Notes under the pieces: generated by a model
Seen by the model: the letters and a program-made list of their open reading frames with translations, nothing else
Told to the model about the DNA's origin: nothing
Databases searched by the model: none
Assembly: GCA_037447455.1 (NCBI GenBank)
Contig: JBBIGQ010000005.1
Location: 99,906-163,905 of the forward strand
Direction: 5' to 3'
Source of the DNA: BPGX01 sp037447455
GTDB lineage: Bacteria > Bacteroidota > Bacteroidia > B-17B0 > Aurantibacillaceae
DNA length: 64,000 bases
Shown: piece after piece, positions 33,600 to 42,330 of the stretch
Layout: each line of letters starts with the position of its first letter
Numbering within the stretch: the first letter of the stretch is position 1
Program-made: the position numbers and the translations under genes

Positions 33600-34004
33600 C
33601 TAAATATCTTCTTCTTTTACTTTTTTAGTAATTGTTCTTTTTTTCTTAGAGGAAGTGATAGCAGAAGAGGACTTCATTTTGGCTTTTCTTTTTTCTGAAT
33701 ACTCAATAGCGTATTTATCCATTGCTACTGTTAAGTAACGAAGCACTCTTTCATCTCTTTTTAAGAATACTTCCAGATCTTTTACAATAGTAGGCGCATC
33801 GGAAGTAAATTCATACAGGAAATAAAAACCTGTTGATTTTTTTTGAATGGGATAAGCTAATTTTCTTAATCCCCATACTTCTTCGTGAAGCATTTTGGCT
33901 TTTTGTTGTTTTAAAAATTGTCCAACTTTTTTGGCGGCCTCCTTTGCCTGTTCTTCAGACAAAACGGGAGTTAAAATGAAGACCGTTTCATAACGTTTTT
34001 CCAT
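33600..34004 (-). CDS. rpsF: 30S ribosomal protein S6
   Basis: 134 residues. S6 core: YETVFILTPVLSEEQAKEAAKKV, WGLRKLAYPIQKKSTGFYFLYEF and RDERVLRYLTVAMDKYA. The last 25 residues are a Lys/Ser-rich tail (SSSAITSSKKKRTITKKVKE). First gene of the operon, with a strong promoter 19 bases upstream, leaving too short a leader for the S6:S18-binding mRNA element known in other bacteria. Confidence 0.97.
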   Translation of the reverse strand: MEKRYETVFILTPVLSEEQAKEAAKKVGQFLKQQKAKMLHEEVWGLRKLAYPIQKKSTGFYFLYEFTSDAPTIVKDLEVFLKRDERVLRYLTVAMDKYAIEYSEKRKAKMKSSSAITSSKKKRTITKKVKEEDI

Positions 34005-34023
34005 AAAAAATTTTTAAGGGGTG

Positions 34024-34055
34024 CAAATGTATGAATTTTATTTTTTTTCTGCAAA
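34024..34055 (-). promoter_or_regulatory. promoter of rpsF-rpsR-rplI (TTTG-N20-TACATTTG)
   Basis: On the minus strand TTTG (34055-34052), exactly 20 bases, then TACATTTG (34031-34024), a full match to the Bacteroidota consensus. The ATG begins 20 bases after the box. Confidence 0.75.
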
Positions 34056-34300
34056 ATTTATTTTTGTATACAACACAACGTAATACACACTTACACTTTT
34101 ATCAAATAGGAGGTTGGCAGTAAAAAACAGAATTATTCCTAAATACAGAACAGCACATTGGAGTAAACTTTAATCTTCAAAATAATATTCAGAATAGATT
34201 TAGGGTGGGTATTATTTTTATTTTTGTCAAAAACTATCGTTTTTATCTGGAATAACTATAATTTTTGTTAAACCGTTTTATTATCTAATTTGTTATTTTC
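34056..34300. other. intergenic region between divergent rpsF and 34318 genes
   Basis: AT-rich stretch in which I see no gene, tRNA or strong hairpin. It holds the rpsF promoter at its left edge and a -7 box at its right edge; the middle has nothing I can assign. Confidence 0.5.
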
Positions 34301-34308
34301 TATATTTG
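34301..34308 (+). promoter_or_regulatory. -7 promoter element upstream of the small membrane protein gene
   Basis: TATATTTG, perfect consensus, 9 bases before the chosen ATG, implying an almost leaderless mRNA. No good TTG at the expected distance (TTTA at about 34277-34280). Confidence 0.5.
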
Positions 34309-34317
34309 CCCGCCTCA

Positions 34318-34671
34318 ATGAAATGCAAGTTTATTCATAAGTTCTTTGCACTTTTTATTACTGTTGTTATTTTAATATCTTACTTTTTTAATACATATCA
34401 ATCCATTCGTTATTTTAGTTTAGAAAGTACGGATGCAGGTTATACTCAGGTTTATCATTCTAAATATTCAGCTGCATTAGAAGGTTTAAATTTTATATCT
34501 GATAATGAAGAAGAAAGCAATTTGTTACAATTTGCCCAGATTTTTATAATAATAGCTTCGTTTGTATTCATCGCATATTATACATTTGTCAATAAAGTAT
34601 ATTTTTCTCTTCAACTAATTCGTTTATCCAAGCGTCCTTTATTCCTGATGATTCGGCAATTCAGGAATTAG
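34318..34671 (+). CDS. small membrane protein of unknown function
   Basis: 117 residues from the ATG that follows a consensus -7 box; a TTG 12 bases earlier overlaps the promoter and is rejected. Two hydrophobic segments (about 8-25 and 69-92) separated by a polar loop (SLESTDAGYTQVYHSKYSAALEG), and a basic C-terminal tail (RLSKRPLFLMIRQFRN). I do not recognise it. It is 78 bp upstream of the RND operon on the same strand and may share its transcript. Confidence 0.6.
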   Translation: MKCKFIHKFFALFITVVILISYFFNTYQSIRYFSLESTDAGYTQVYHSKYSAALEGLNFISDNEEESNLLQFAQIFIIIASFVFIAYYTFVNKVYFSLQLIRLSKRPLFLMIRQFRN

Positions 34672-34749
34672 TAGTTGTTTTTCTACACATAGTTTTTCAT
34701 TTTATTTATTCATTATTAACTATCATTAATAATTAAAATCCTATTTTGT

Positions 34750-35838
34750 ATGATTAAACCTATTTTCATTACAACATTTTCATTGATTGCAGGGATTGTA
34801 ACAAGTTCCTGTCATCAGGAGCATCAGGAAGAAGAAGAGGTTATTTTTCAAATCACTTCGCCCTTAAAAAAAGATACCACTATTTCACGAGAGTATGTGT
34901 GTGTTATTAAAGCGTATCAACACACGGAAATTCGGGCGCTGGAAAAAGGGTATTTGCAAAAAATCTATGTTGACGAAGGTAAGCTGGTAAAACAAGGACA
35001 GGTGATGTTTCAGTTGTTACCAATTGTATATCAGGCCGAGCGACAAAGAGCAGCCGCAGAAGTGAATTATGCAGAAGTAGAATATCAAAACGCTCAGCAA
35101 CTGGCCGAAAAAAATGTCATTTCTCCAAACGAATTGGCATTGGCTAAAGCGAAGTTAGAAAAAGCCAAAGCAGAATTGGCGCTGGCAGAAGCACATTTGA
35201 AATTCACGGAGATTGTTGCACCATTTGATGGATTGATGGATAAATTCAATGTTCGTCTTGGCGCACTACTGGCTGAAGGAGAGGTGTTGACCACGCTTTC
35301 TGACATCAGTAAATTGTGGGTTTATTTCAATGTTCCGGAACCAGAATACCTTGACTTTAAAAAGCATTTTAACTCAGATAGTTCTATCTCTGTACGATTA
35401 AGAATGGCGAACGGAGAATTATTTCAATATAAAGGTGTAATAGAAACCATTGAAGCCGACTTTGATAATGAAACCGGGAATATCGCTTTTCGTGCGGGAT
35501 TCCCTAATCCTGACAGATTGTTGAGGCACGGAGAAACAGGCAATATCATTCTCACATTTCCATACAAAAATGCTATTTTAGTTCCACAAAAAGCCACTTA
35601 TGAAATCCTTGAGAAAAAATTTGTATATGTGGTGGATAAAAACAATGTAGTGCACGCCCGTGAGGTTGAAATAGCAGGTGAATTACAAGATTTGTTTATT
35701 ATCAAGAGTGGATTATCAGAAAAGGAGCGCATTGTATTAGAAGGTATCCGAAAATTAAAAGATGGGGATAAACTCAAAGAGTTTAAATACATTGAACCGG
35801 CTAAGGTGTACAATAACTTAAAAGTGTATGCTGAATAA
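34750..35838 (+). CDS. RND efflux periplasmic adaptor lipoprotein (AcrA/MexA type)
   Basis: 362 residues; signal peptide with lipobox ending TSSC (Cys21), then a Glu/His-rich stretch (HQEHQEEEE). Lipoyl domain AYQHTEIRALEKGYLQKIYVDEGKLVKQGQ, alpha-hairpin about 95-150 (Ala/Glu/Lys-rich), second lipoyl half LKFTEIVAPFDGLMDKFNV, then barrel domain with SDISKLWVYFNVPEPEYLDF. Adaptor of the multidrug pump encoded next, 17 bp downstream. Confidence 0.92.
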   Translation: MIKPIFITTFSLIAGIVTSSCHQEHQEEEEVIFQITSPLKKDTTISREYVCVIKAYQHTEIRALEKGYLQKIYVDEGKLVKQGQVMFQLLPIVYQAERQRAAAEVNYAEVEYQNAQQLAEKNVISPNELALAKAKLEKAKAELALAEAHLKFTEIVAPFDGLMDKFNVRLGALLAEGEVLTTLSDISKLWVYFNVPEPEYLDFKKHFNSDSSISVRLRMANGELFQYKGVIETIEADFDNETGNIAFRAGFPNPDRLLRHGETGNIILTFPYKNAILVPQKATYEILEKKFVYVVDKNNVVHAREVEIAGELQDLFIIKSGLSEKERIVLEGIRKLKDGDKLKEFKYIEPAKVYNNLKVYAE

Positions 35839-35855
35839 TTTCAAAAAAGAAAATT

Positions 35856-38800
35856 ATGTTTAGTAAATTCTTACATCGTCCAGTTTTAGCCATTGTTTTG
35901 TCCATCGTCATTGTGTTTGTGGGATTAATTTCTATTAAGACCACGCCAACTTCTCAATTCCCGAATATTACACCGCCGATGGTGATTGTTCGTGCTTCTT
36001 ATCCCGGGGCGAGTGCCAAAGTATTGACAGAGTCGGTATTGATACCGTTGGAACAAGCCATCAACGGCGTGCCCGGTATGCGCTATATGTTGTCGGATGC
36101 TACGAGTGCCGGCGAAGCCAATATCCGTGTGATTTTTAATTTGGGCGTCGACCCGGGAGATGCTGTGGTGAATGTGAATAACCGGGTAATGGCTGTATTA
36201 AATCGCTTGCCGATTCTTGTACAACGGGAAGGGGTGATTGTAACACCGTTAATTCCCAGTATGTTGATGAACATCAATGTTTACAGTACCGATCCGAACG
36301 CCAACATGCGTTATTTATTTAATTATGCGTATGTAAAAATGCTGCCGGAGTTGCAACGTATCAATGGAATAGGGCAGGGGATAACGCTGAGTAGTCGTCA
36401 GTATGCCATGAGAATATGGTTAAAGCCCGATAGAATGCGTGCATACAATATCTCGCCCGAAGAAGTGATGGAAGCGCTTTCGGAACAAAGTATTATTGGA
36501 ACACCGGGACGCTTAGGGAGAGCAGATGGTTACAAATCCCAATCGTTAGAATATGTATTAACTTATGTAGGACGTTTTAATAAACCGGAGCAGTACAAAG
36601 ATGTGATTATTCGTTCGAATGCTAATGGAGAATTAATTAAATTGAAAGACATTGCGGACGTAGAACTGGGCAGTGAGTATTATGATATTTATTCCAGTAT
36701 TAGCATTGCCGGAAAGAATTATCCTTGTGCATCTATTGTCTTAAAGCAGGCCTACGGGGCTAATGCAAGTGAAACCATTAAACGGGTAAAGGAAAAATTA
36801 AAAGAAATGGAAAAAGATTTACCACCGGGCATGCATTATGAATTAACGTACGATGTATCCAAGTTTTTGGACGCATCTATGGAAAGTGTATTGCATACCT
36901 TACGGGACGCTTTTATTCTCGTGGCTTTGGTGGTGCTGTTATTTTTAGGTGATTGGCGTTCTACCTTTGTTCCTATTCTTGCTGTGCCAGTATCTTTGAT
37001 TGGGGCCTTCTTATTTGTCAACATTTTTGGTTTGACTATTAATATGATCACATTGTTTTCAATAGTGTTGGCAATAGGAATTGTGGTAGATGATGCTATA
37101 GTGGTGGTTGAAGCCGTACACGCCAAGTTGGAACAATATCCTAACATTTCAGTATATAAAGCCGTTCAGCTGGTATTAGGAGAAATTTCCGGAGCGATTA
37201 TTGCTATCACATTAATAATGGCTTCTGTTTTTATCCCTATTGGATTTATGTCAGGTCCTGTAGGTATTTTTTACAAGCAATTTTCTGTAACAATGGCTTC
37301 TTCTATTATGTTATCTGCACTTGTTGCTTTAACATTAACTCCTGTTTTAAGTGCTATAATATTAAAACGACATCCAGCTAATCAACATTCAAGAAATGTT
37401 CTTCAACTTTTTATAGATTCATTCAATCATTTATTTTCAAAGTTATTAGATAAATATATTGGAATAATAAAAAAAATTGTTCACAGAAAATGGATTACAG
37501 TTTCGATTTTAATCTTTATCGCTGGTTTGTTATATTTAGTAACCAATCACATGCCTTCTGGTTTTATTCCCGGTGAGGATCAAGGAATGATTTATGTGAT
37601 TGTACAAACACCACCTGGTTCAACTTTGGAAAGAACGTATGATATCAGTAGAAAGTTGCAGGATATTATTTCAAAAATACCGGAAGTCCAATCAGTAGCC
37701 AGCTATGCCGGATATGAAGTCCTTACTGAGGGACGTGGTTCGAATGCCGGTACCTGTATGATCAATCTTAAACCGTGGGACAAAAGAAATCGAACGGTCA
37801 AAGAAATTATTGAAGAACTGAAAACGAAGGTGAAAGATTTTCCTGGTGCAACGATTGAATTTTTTGAACCGCCGCCAGTTCCTGGCTACGGTGCAGCCGG
37901 TGGTTTTGCCTTGCAATTATTAGATAAAACGAATACCGGCGATTACAAATCATTGGAAAAAGTAACCAATGAATTTTTGGATGAACTAAAAGAGCGAAAA
38001 GAAATTACTGGCTTGTTTACTTTTTATTCCGCTAACTATCCGCAATATGAAATCATCATTGACAATAATCTTGCTATGCAAAAAGGAGTTTTTATTAATG
38101 ACATTATGAACACACTTTCCATATTCATTGGAAGTACTTATGAATTGGGTTTTATTAAATATCAGTGGTATTTCAAAGTATTTGTGCAAGCACATCCGAA
38201 GTATCGCAGTATGCCCACCGATTTAAAGGACATTTATGTAAAAAATAAGTACGATAAGATGCTGGCATTGTCTTCTTTGGTAAAAATCCGTAAGTTGCAG
38301 GATGCAAATGAAATCAATCGTTACAATTTGTATCCGACGGCTTCTATTCGTGGAGAGCCAGCCCGGGGGTACAGTAGTGGCGAAGTGATGGAAATTATTA
38401 AGGAAGTTGCTCAAAAAACCTTGCCCAGAGGGTATGATATTGATTGGTCCTTCCTTTCTAAGGATGAAGCAGAACGGGGTAATGAGGCCTTGTATATTTT
38501 CTTAATTGCGGTAACTTTTGTATATCTGGTATTGGCTGCACAGTATGAAAGCTTTATACTTCCGTTGTCGGTATTAGTTTCTGTTTTACCTGGAATTTTT
38601 GGCGCTTTCTTTTTGGTACGTGCTACCGGATTGGAAAATGATATTTATACACAGGTTTCATTAATTATGCTGGTGGGTTTACTTGGAAAAAATGCAGTGT
38701 TGATAGTGGAGTTTGCCAATCAAAAACATAAATTAGAAGGAATGAGTATTCTGGATGCCGCTGTAGAAGGTGCCCGTATTCGCTTCCGCCCTATTGTGAT

Positions 38801-39095
38801 GACTTCATTTGCCTTTGTAGCGGGTTTAATCCCATTAGCATTGGCAAAAGGGGCGGGCGCTATTGGTAATAAAACCATAGGTTTTGCATCGTTAGGTGGT
38901 ATGCTATTTGGAACGATATTGGGAGTGATATTGATTCCGGGTATTTATTATATTTTTGGAAAATGGGCAGAAGGTAGACAATTGATTAAAAAAGAAGAAG
39001 AGACCGCACTTTCAGAAGCATTTGTGCATAGTGTGGATAACTTCCCTGTAGATGAGGATGATGGTGAAAATTCAAATTCTTCCACTCAAAATTAA
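35856..39095 (+). CDS. HAE-1 family multidrug RND efflux pump (AcrB-like)
   Basis: 1079 residues of the hydrophobe/amphiphile efflux class. Start MFSKFLHRPVLAIVLSIVIV; periplasmic porter domains with PLEQAINGVPGM; GIVVDDAIVVVEAV in the fourth helix carries the paired Asp of the proton relay; GFIPGEDQGMIYVIVQTPPG opens the second half; C-terminal helices contain MLVGLLGKNAVLIVEFANQ and RFRPIVMTSFAFVAGLIPLA. Drugs, bile salts or detergents are the usual substrates of the class; which ones cannot be told. The middle gene of a complete adaptor-pump-channel operon. Confidence 0.95.
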   Translation: MFSKFLHRPVLAIVLSIVIVFVGLISIKTTPTSQFPNITPPMVIVRASYPGASAKVLTESVLIPLEQAINGVPGMRYMLSDATSAGEANIRVIFNLGVDPGDAVVNVNNRVMAVLNRLPILVQREGVIVTPLIPSMLMNINVYSTDPNANMRYLFNYAYVKMLPELQRINGIGQGITLSSRQYAMRIWLKPDRMRAYNISPEEVMEALSEQSIIGTPGRLGRADGYKSQSLEYVLTYVGRFNKPEQYKDVIIRSNANGELIKLKDIADVELGSEYYDIYSSISIAGKNYPCASIVLKQAYGANASETIKRVKEKLKEMEKDLPPGMHYELTYDVSKFLDASMESVLHTLRDAFILVALVVLLFLGDWRSTFVPILAVPVSLIGAFLFVNIFGLTINMITLFSIVLAIGIVVDDAIVVVEAVHAKLEQYPNISVYKAVQLVLGEISGAIIAITLIMASVFIPIGFMSGPVGIFYKQFSVTMASSIMLSALVALTLTPVLSAIILKRHPANQHSRNVLQLFIDSFNHLFSKLLDKYIGIIKKIVHRKWITVSILIFIAGLLYLVTNHMPSGFIPGEDQGMIYVIVQTPPGSTLERTYDISRKLQDIISKIPEVQSVASYAGYEVLTEGRGSNAGTCMINLKPWDKRNRTVKEIIEELKTKVKDFPGATIEFFEPPPVPGYGAAGGFALQLLDKTNTGDYKSLEKVTNEFLDELKERKEITGLFTFYSANYPQYEIIIDNNLAMQKGVFINDIMNTLSIFIGSTYELGFIKYQWYFKVFVQAHPKYRSMPTDLKDIYVKNKYDKMLALSSLVKIRKLQDANEINRYNLYPTASIRGEPARGYSSGEVMEIIKEVAQKTLPRGYDIDWSFLSKDEAERGNEALYIFLIAVTFVYLVLAAQYESFILPLSVLVSVLPGIFGAFFLVRATGLENDIYTQVSLIMLVGLLGKNAVLIVEFANQKHKLEGMSILDAAVEGARIRFRPIVMTSFAFVAGLIPLALAKGAGAIGNKTIGFASLGGMLFGTILGVILIPGIYYIFGKWAEGRQLIKKEEETALSEAFVHSVDNFPVDEDDGENSNSSTQN

Positions 39096-39106
39096 AATTA
39101 ACCTCT

Positions 39107-40543
39107 ATGAAACAAAACACTTTATTGGAATGTGTAAGTATGACACTGTTTATGGGTTTTCAACAATGCGTCGTTCCCCCTTATGTTCAACGAAGTGAAA
39201 ACCGGAAAACACCTGAACAATATGCTAATTCTACATCCAACGATACAATCAATTCTGCAGATATAAAATGGCAGGAATTTTTTTCGGACACGACCTTGAT
39301 TCGGTTGATTGAAATTGCATTGGACAACAATCAGGAATTAAATATTCTTACTCAGGAAATACGAATGGCTCAAAATGAGGTGCGTTTTAAGAAAGCACAG
39401 TATCTTCCTTTTTTAGGATTAATGGCAAGCGCATCTCTGGACAAGCCCGGCAGATATACATTCAACGGTGCCGTGGAAGAAAATGTTTTACTAACGGAAG
39501 ATAAAAAATTTCCTGATCCTTTTTCAAACCTACTTCTGGGTGTTAATTTTTCATGGGAAATAGACATCTGGAAAAAATTGCGTAACAGCAAAAAAGCCGC
39601 AATGTATAAATATCTGGCAACGCAGGAAGGGCGTCGTTTTATGCAAATGAGATTGGTAGCAGAAATTGCAGAGACATATTATGAGTTACTTGCTCTGGAT
39701 AATGAGATGGAAATCACTCAAAATTATATTGACATTTTAAGTAATGCGTTGGAAATTGTCAAACAGGAAAAGGCGGCTGCCCGTACCACAGAATTGGCAG
39801 TAAAACGATTTGAAGCAGAGGTATTAAAAAATAAAAGCCGGATATATTATCTTCGTCAGCAAATAGTTCAGAAAGAAAATCAATTAAACTTTTTGTTAGG
39901 ACGTTTGCCACAAGCTATTCTGAGAAACTCAAAGATATTTATGGATATTGTGCCCAAGCAAGTGCTCAATGGTATTCCTTCCCAGTTATTACGAAATCGC
40001 CCGGATATTCGTATGGCCGAGATGGAATTAATGGCTACTCGTTTGGAAGTAAAGTCGACTCGTGCGGAATTTTATCCTTCTCTTCGATTAGATGGAATAG
40101 GCGGATGGAATGCCTACAATGTTTCTTATTTATTTCAATCGCCCGCTTCTATTATCTGGGGTATTGCAGGAGAAATCATTAATCCCTTGATCAACCGCAA
40201 CGCTTTGAAGGCTAATTATTTTTCAGCGATTGCTCAGCAAAACAAGGTCTCCTATCACTTTGAACAAAAAGTAATTCGGGCCTATACAGAAGTGAGCAAT
40301 CAATTGGCGAATGTACAGAACTTGCAAAGTGCTTTTGAATTAAAAAAACAACAAGTGGATGCATTGAACCAAAGTATAGACATTTCGGTAAATTTGTTTA
40401 AGAATGCACGGGCAGATTATATGGAAGTGCTCTTGACACAAAGAGATGCGTTGGAAGCAAAGTATGAACAGGTGGAAATAAAATTTCAACAAATGCAGGC
40501 GATGATTAATTTGTATAGGTCCTTAGGCGGAGGGTGGAGATAA
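39107..40543 (+). CDS. NodT/OprM-type outer membrane channel of the RND pump
   Basis: 478 residues. N-terminal region MKQNTLLECVSMTLFMGFQQCVVP has a Cys at 21 in a lipobox-like context, as in OprM-type lipoproteins. Then WQEFFSDTTLIRLIEIALDNNQELNILTQEI, the first OEP repeat, and GRLPQAIL before the second repeat with LLRNRPDIRMAEMELMATRLEVKSTRAEFYPSL, a strong family signature. 11 bp after the pump gene. Confidence 0.92.
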   Translation: MKQNTLLECVSMTLFMGFQQCVVPPYVQRSENRKTPEQYANSTSNDTINSADIKWQEFFSDTTLIRLIEIALDNNQELNILTQEIRMAQNEVRFKKAQYLPFLGLMASASLDKPGRYTFNGAVEENVLLTEDKKFPDPFSNLLLGVNFSWEIDIWKKLRNSKKAAMYKYLATQEGRRFMQMRLVAEIAETYYELLALDNEMEITQNYIDILSNALEIVKQEKAAARTTELAVKRFEAEVLKNKSRIYYLRQQIVQKENQLNFLLGRLPQAILRNSKIFMDIVPKQVLNGIPSQLLRNRPDIRMAEMELMATRLEVKSTRAEFYPSLRLDGIGGWNAYNVSYLFQSPASIIWGIAGEIINPLINRNALKANYFSAIAQQNKVSYHFEQKVIRAYTEVSNQLANVQNLQSAFELKKQQVDALNQSIDISVNLFKNARADYMEVLLTQRDALEAKYEQVEIKFQQMQAMINLYRSLGGGWR

Positions 40544-40584
40544 AAGTAATTACAGTTAATAAATTATCTCTTTACAACTTTCCG

Positions 40585-40592
40585 TATATTTG
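40585..40592 (+). promoter_or_regulatory. -7 promoter element of gap
   Basis: TATATTTG, perfect consensus, 18 bases before the ATG. No convincing TTG upstream. Confidence 0.5.
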
Positions 40593-40610
40593 TAAAAAAA
40601 TTTTTGGGAT

Positions 40611-41603
40611 ATGAGAGTAGCTATTAATGGTTTTGGGAGAATAGGAAGGGGCTTCTTTAAAAATGCCATTCGAAATCAGGATATTGAAATTGTTGCTATT
40701 AATGATTTGACAGATACAAAAACATTAGCACATTTGTTGAAATACGATAGTGTCCACCGAAAGTTGAATGCGGATATTTCAGCATCGGATAAAGAATTGA
40801 TTATTAATGGTAAGAAAATTCCTGTATTGGCTATTAAAGAAATAGAAAGATTGCCTTGGAAAGAATTAAATGTAGATGTAGTATTAGAAAGTACGGGGCT
40901 TTTTTTGGATAGGAATAGTGCAGAAAAACATTTACAGGCCGGTGCTAAAAAAGTAGTGTTAAGTGCTCCACCCAAAACGGAGGATATAAAAACTATAGTG
41001 ATAGGCGTCAATGAGCACCTTCTTTCAAAAGAAGATACGATTGTTTCAAATGCTTCTTGCACGACGAATTGTGCGACTCCGATGATAAAGGTGGTTTTGC
41101 CGTATGGTATTGAAAGCGGGTATGTAAGTACGGTACACGCGTATACAGCCGATCAGCGTTTGCAAGATGCACCTCATAAAGATTTACGAAGAGCAAGAGC
41201 AGCAGCAGTGAATATTGTTCCTACTTCTACAGGTGCTGCAAAAGCCGTTACTAAAATTTTTCCTGAACTGAAAGGAAAACTGGGTGGTTGTGGCATCCGT
41301 GTGCCTGTAATAGATGGCTCATTGACCGATATCACCTTATTTGTAAAACGCCCGCCCAAAGATGTTGCAGAAGTCAATCATTTATTCAGAAATGCGGCAC
41401 AAAATGCATTAAAAGGAATTTTAGAATATAGTGAAGAACCACTTGTTTCATCCGATATTATTGGTAATCCACACAGTGTTATTTTGGATGCAGAATTTAC
41501 CAGTGTAATCGGAAATATGATTAAATTGATTGGTTGGTACGATAATGAATGGGGATATAGTAATCGTTTGGTAGATTTGGTGAAAAGAATTTATTCGTTA
41601 TAG
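40611..41603 (+). CDS. gap: glyceraldehyde-3-phosphate dehydrogenase, type I
   Basis: Oxidises glyceraldehyde 3-phosphate with NAD(P) and phosphate in glycolysis. 330 residues: Rossmann start VAINGFGRIGRGFF, catalytic Cys in SNASCTTNCATP at about 150, catalytic His in the VSTVHAYTADQ segment, and C-terminal GWYDNEWGYSNRLVDLV. Cofactor preference cannot be judged with confidence. rdgB begins two bases after its stop. Confidence 0.97.
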   Translation: MRVAINGFGRIGRGFFKNAIRNQDIEIVAINDLTDTKTLAHLLKYDSVHRKLNADISASDKELIINGKKIPVLAIKEIERLPWKELNVDVVLESTGLFLDRNSAEKHLQAGAKKVVLSAPPKTEDIKTIVIGVNEHLLSKEDTIVSNASCTTNCATPMIKVVLPYGIESGYVSTVHAYTADQRLQDAPHKDLRRARAAAVNIVPTSTGAAKAVTKIFPELKGKLGGCGIRVPVIDGSLTDITLFVKRPPKDVAEVNHLFRNAAQNALKGILEYSEEPLVSSDIIGNPHSVILDAEFTSVIGNMIKLIGWYDNEWGYSNRLVDLVKRIYSL

Positions 41604-41604
41604 A

Positions 41605-42186
41605 ATGATGGAACTTCTTTTAGCATCCTCAAATCCCGGAAAAATTTTGGAAATAAAAGAAATTTTGGGAGAAAGTTTTTTATTAAAAGGATTGAAAGAT
41701 ATTGGCATTTTTGAAGAAATACCTGAGACCGGTAAAACTTTTCACGAGAACGCACTTTTAAAAGCAGAGTACGTTTATAAAAAAACAAATTTAAATGTAT
41801 TGGCGGATGATAGTGGTTTGTGCATAAAGGCATTAAATGATGCGCCGGGTGTGTATTCAGCGAGGTATGCCGGTGAACCTAAAAGTGATGAGAAAAATAT
41901 TCAACTGGTTTTAGAAGAGATGAAGGATTTTGAAGATAGAAGCGCTTATTTTATGTGTGTAATATGTTTAATAATGAAGGGGAGTGTGTATTATTTTGAA
42001 GGACGAGTAGACGGCAGGATTGCACAATATCCCAGAGGAAAGAATGGCTTTGGTTATGATCCAATTTTTATTCCAAATGGTTTTAATAATACATTGGCTG
42101 AATTACCTACAGAAATTAAAAATCAATTGTCGCATAGATATATAGCATTGAAAAAGATGAAGGATTTTTTAATAGACAATGTATGA
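41605..42186 (+). CDS. rdgB: RdgB/HAM1 family non-canonical purine NTP pyrophosphatase
   Basis: Hydrolyses dITP, XTP and related nucleotides to keep them out of DNA and RNA. 193 residues with SSNPGKILEIKEIL at the start, LADDSGLCIKALNDAPGVYSARYAG and GKNGFGYDPIFIP, then LSHRYIALKKM near the end, all family signatures. Two adjacent ATG codons make the start ambiguous by one residue. Follows gap so closely that translational coupling is likely. Confidence 0.95.
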   Translation: MMELLLASSNPGKILEIKEILGESFLLKGLKDIGIFEEIPETGKTFHENALLKAEYVYKKTNLNVLADDSGLCIKALNDAPGVYSARYAGEPKSDEKNIQLVLEEMKDFEDRSAYFMCVICLIMKGSVYYFEGRVDGRIAQYPRGKNGFGYDPIFIPNGFNNTLAELPTEIKNQLSHRYIALKKMKDFLIDNV

Positions 42187-42330
42187 GTTATAAAAAGGAA
42201 TATAATTTTTATTATTACTTTCTAATATTGAGTATTTTGGAATAAAAAGAGTAATGCACCTTTAACTTATTTGCATTTTCCTGAATAAAATAAATTGCTT
42301 ATCTTCGCAACTCTTTTTTAGAATAGAATT

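Noticed and set aside
34004..34023. S6:S18 mRNA leader regulatory element before rpsF
   Set aside because: The promoter box lies 20 bases from the ATG, so the transcript leader is too short to fold the element.
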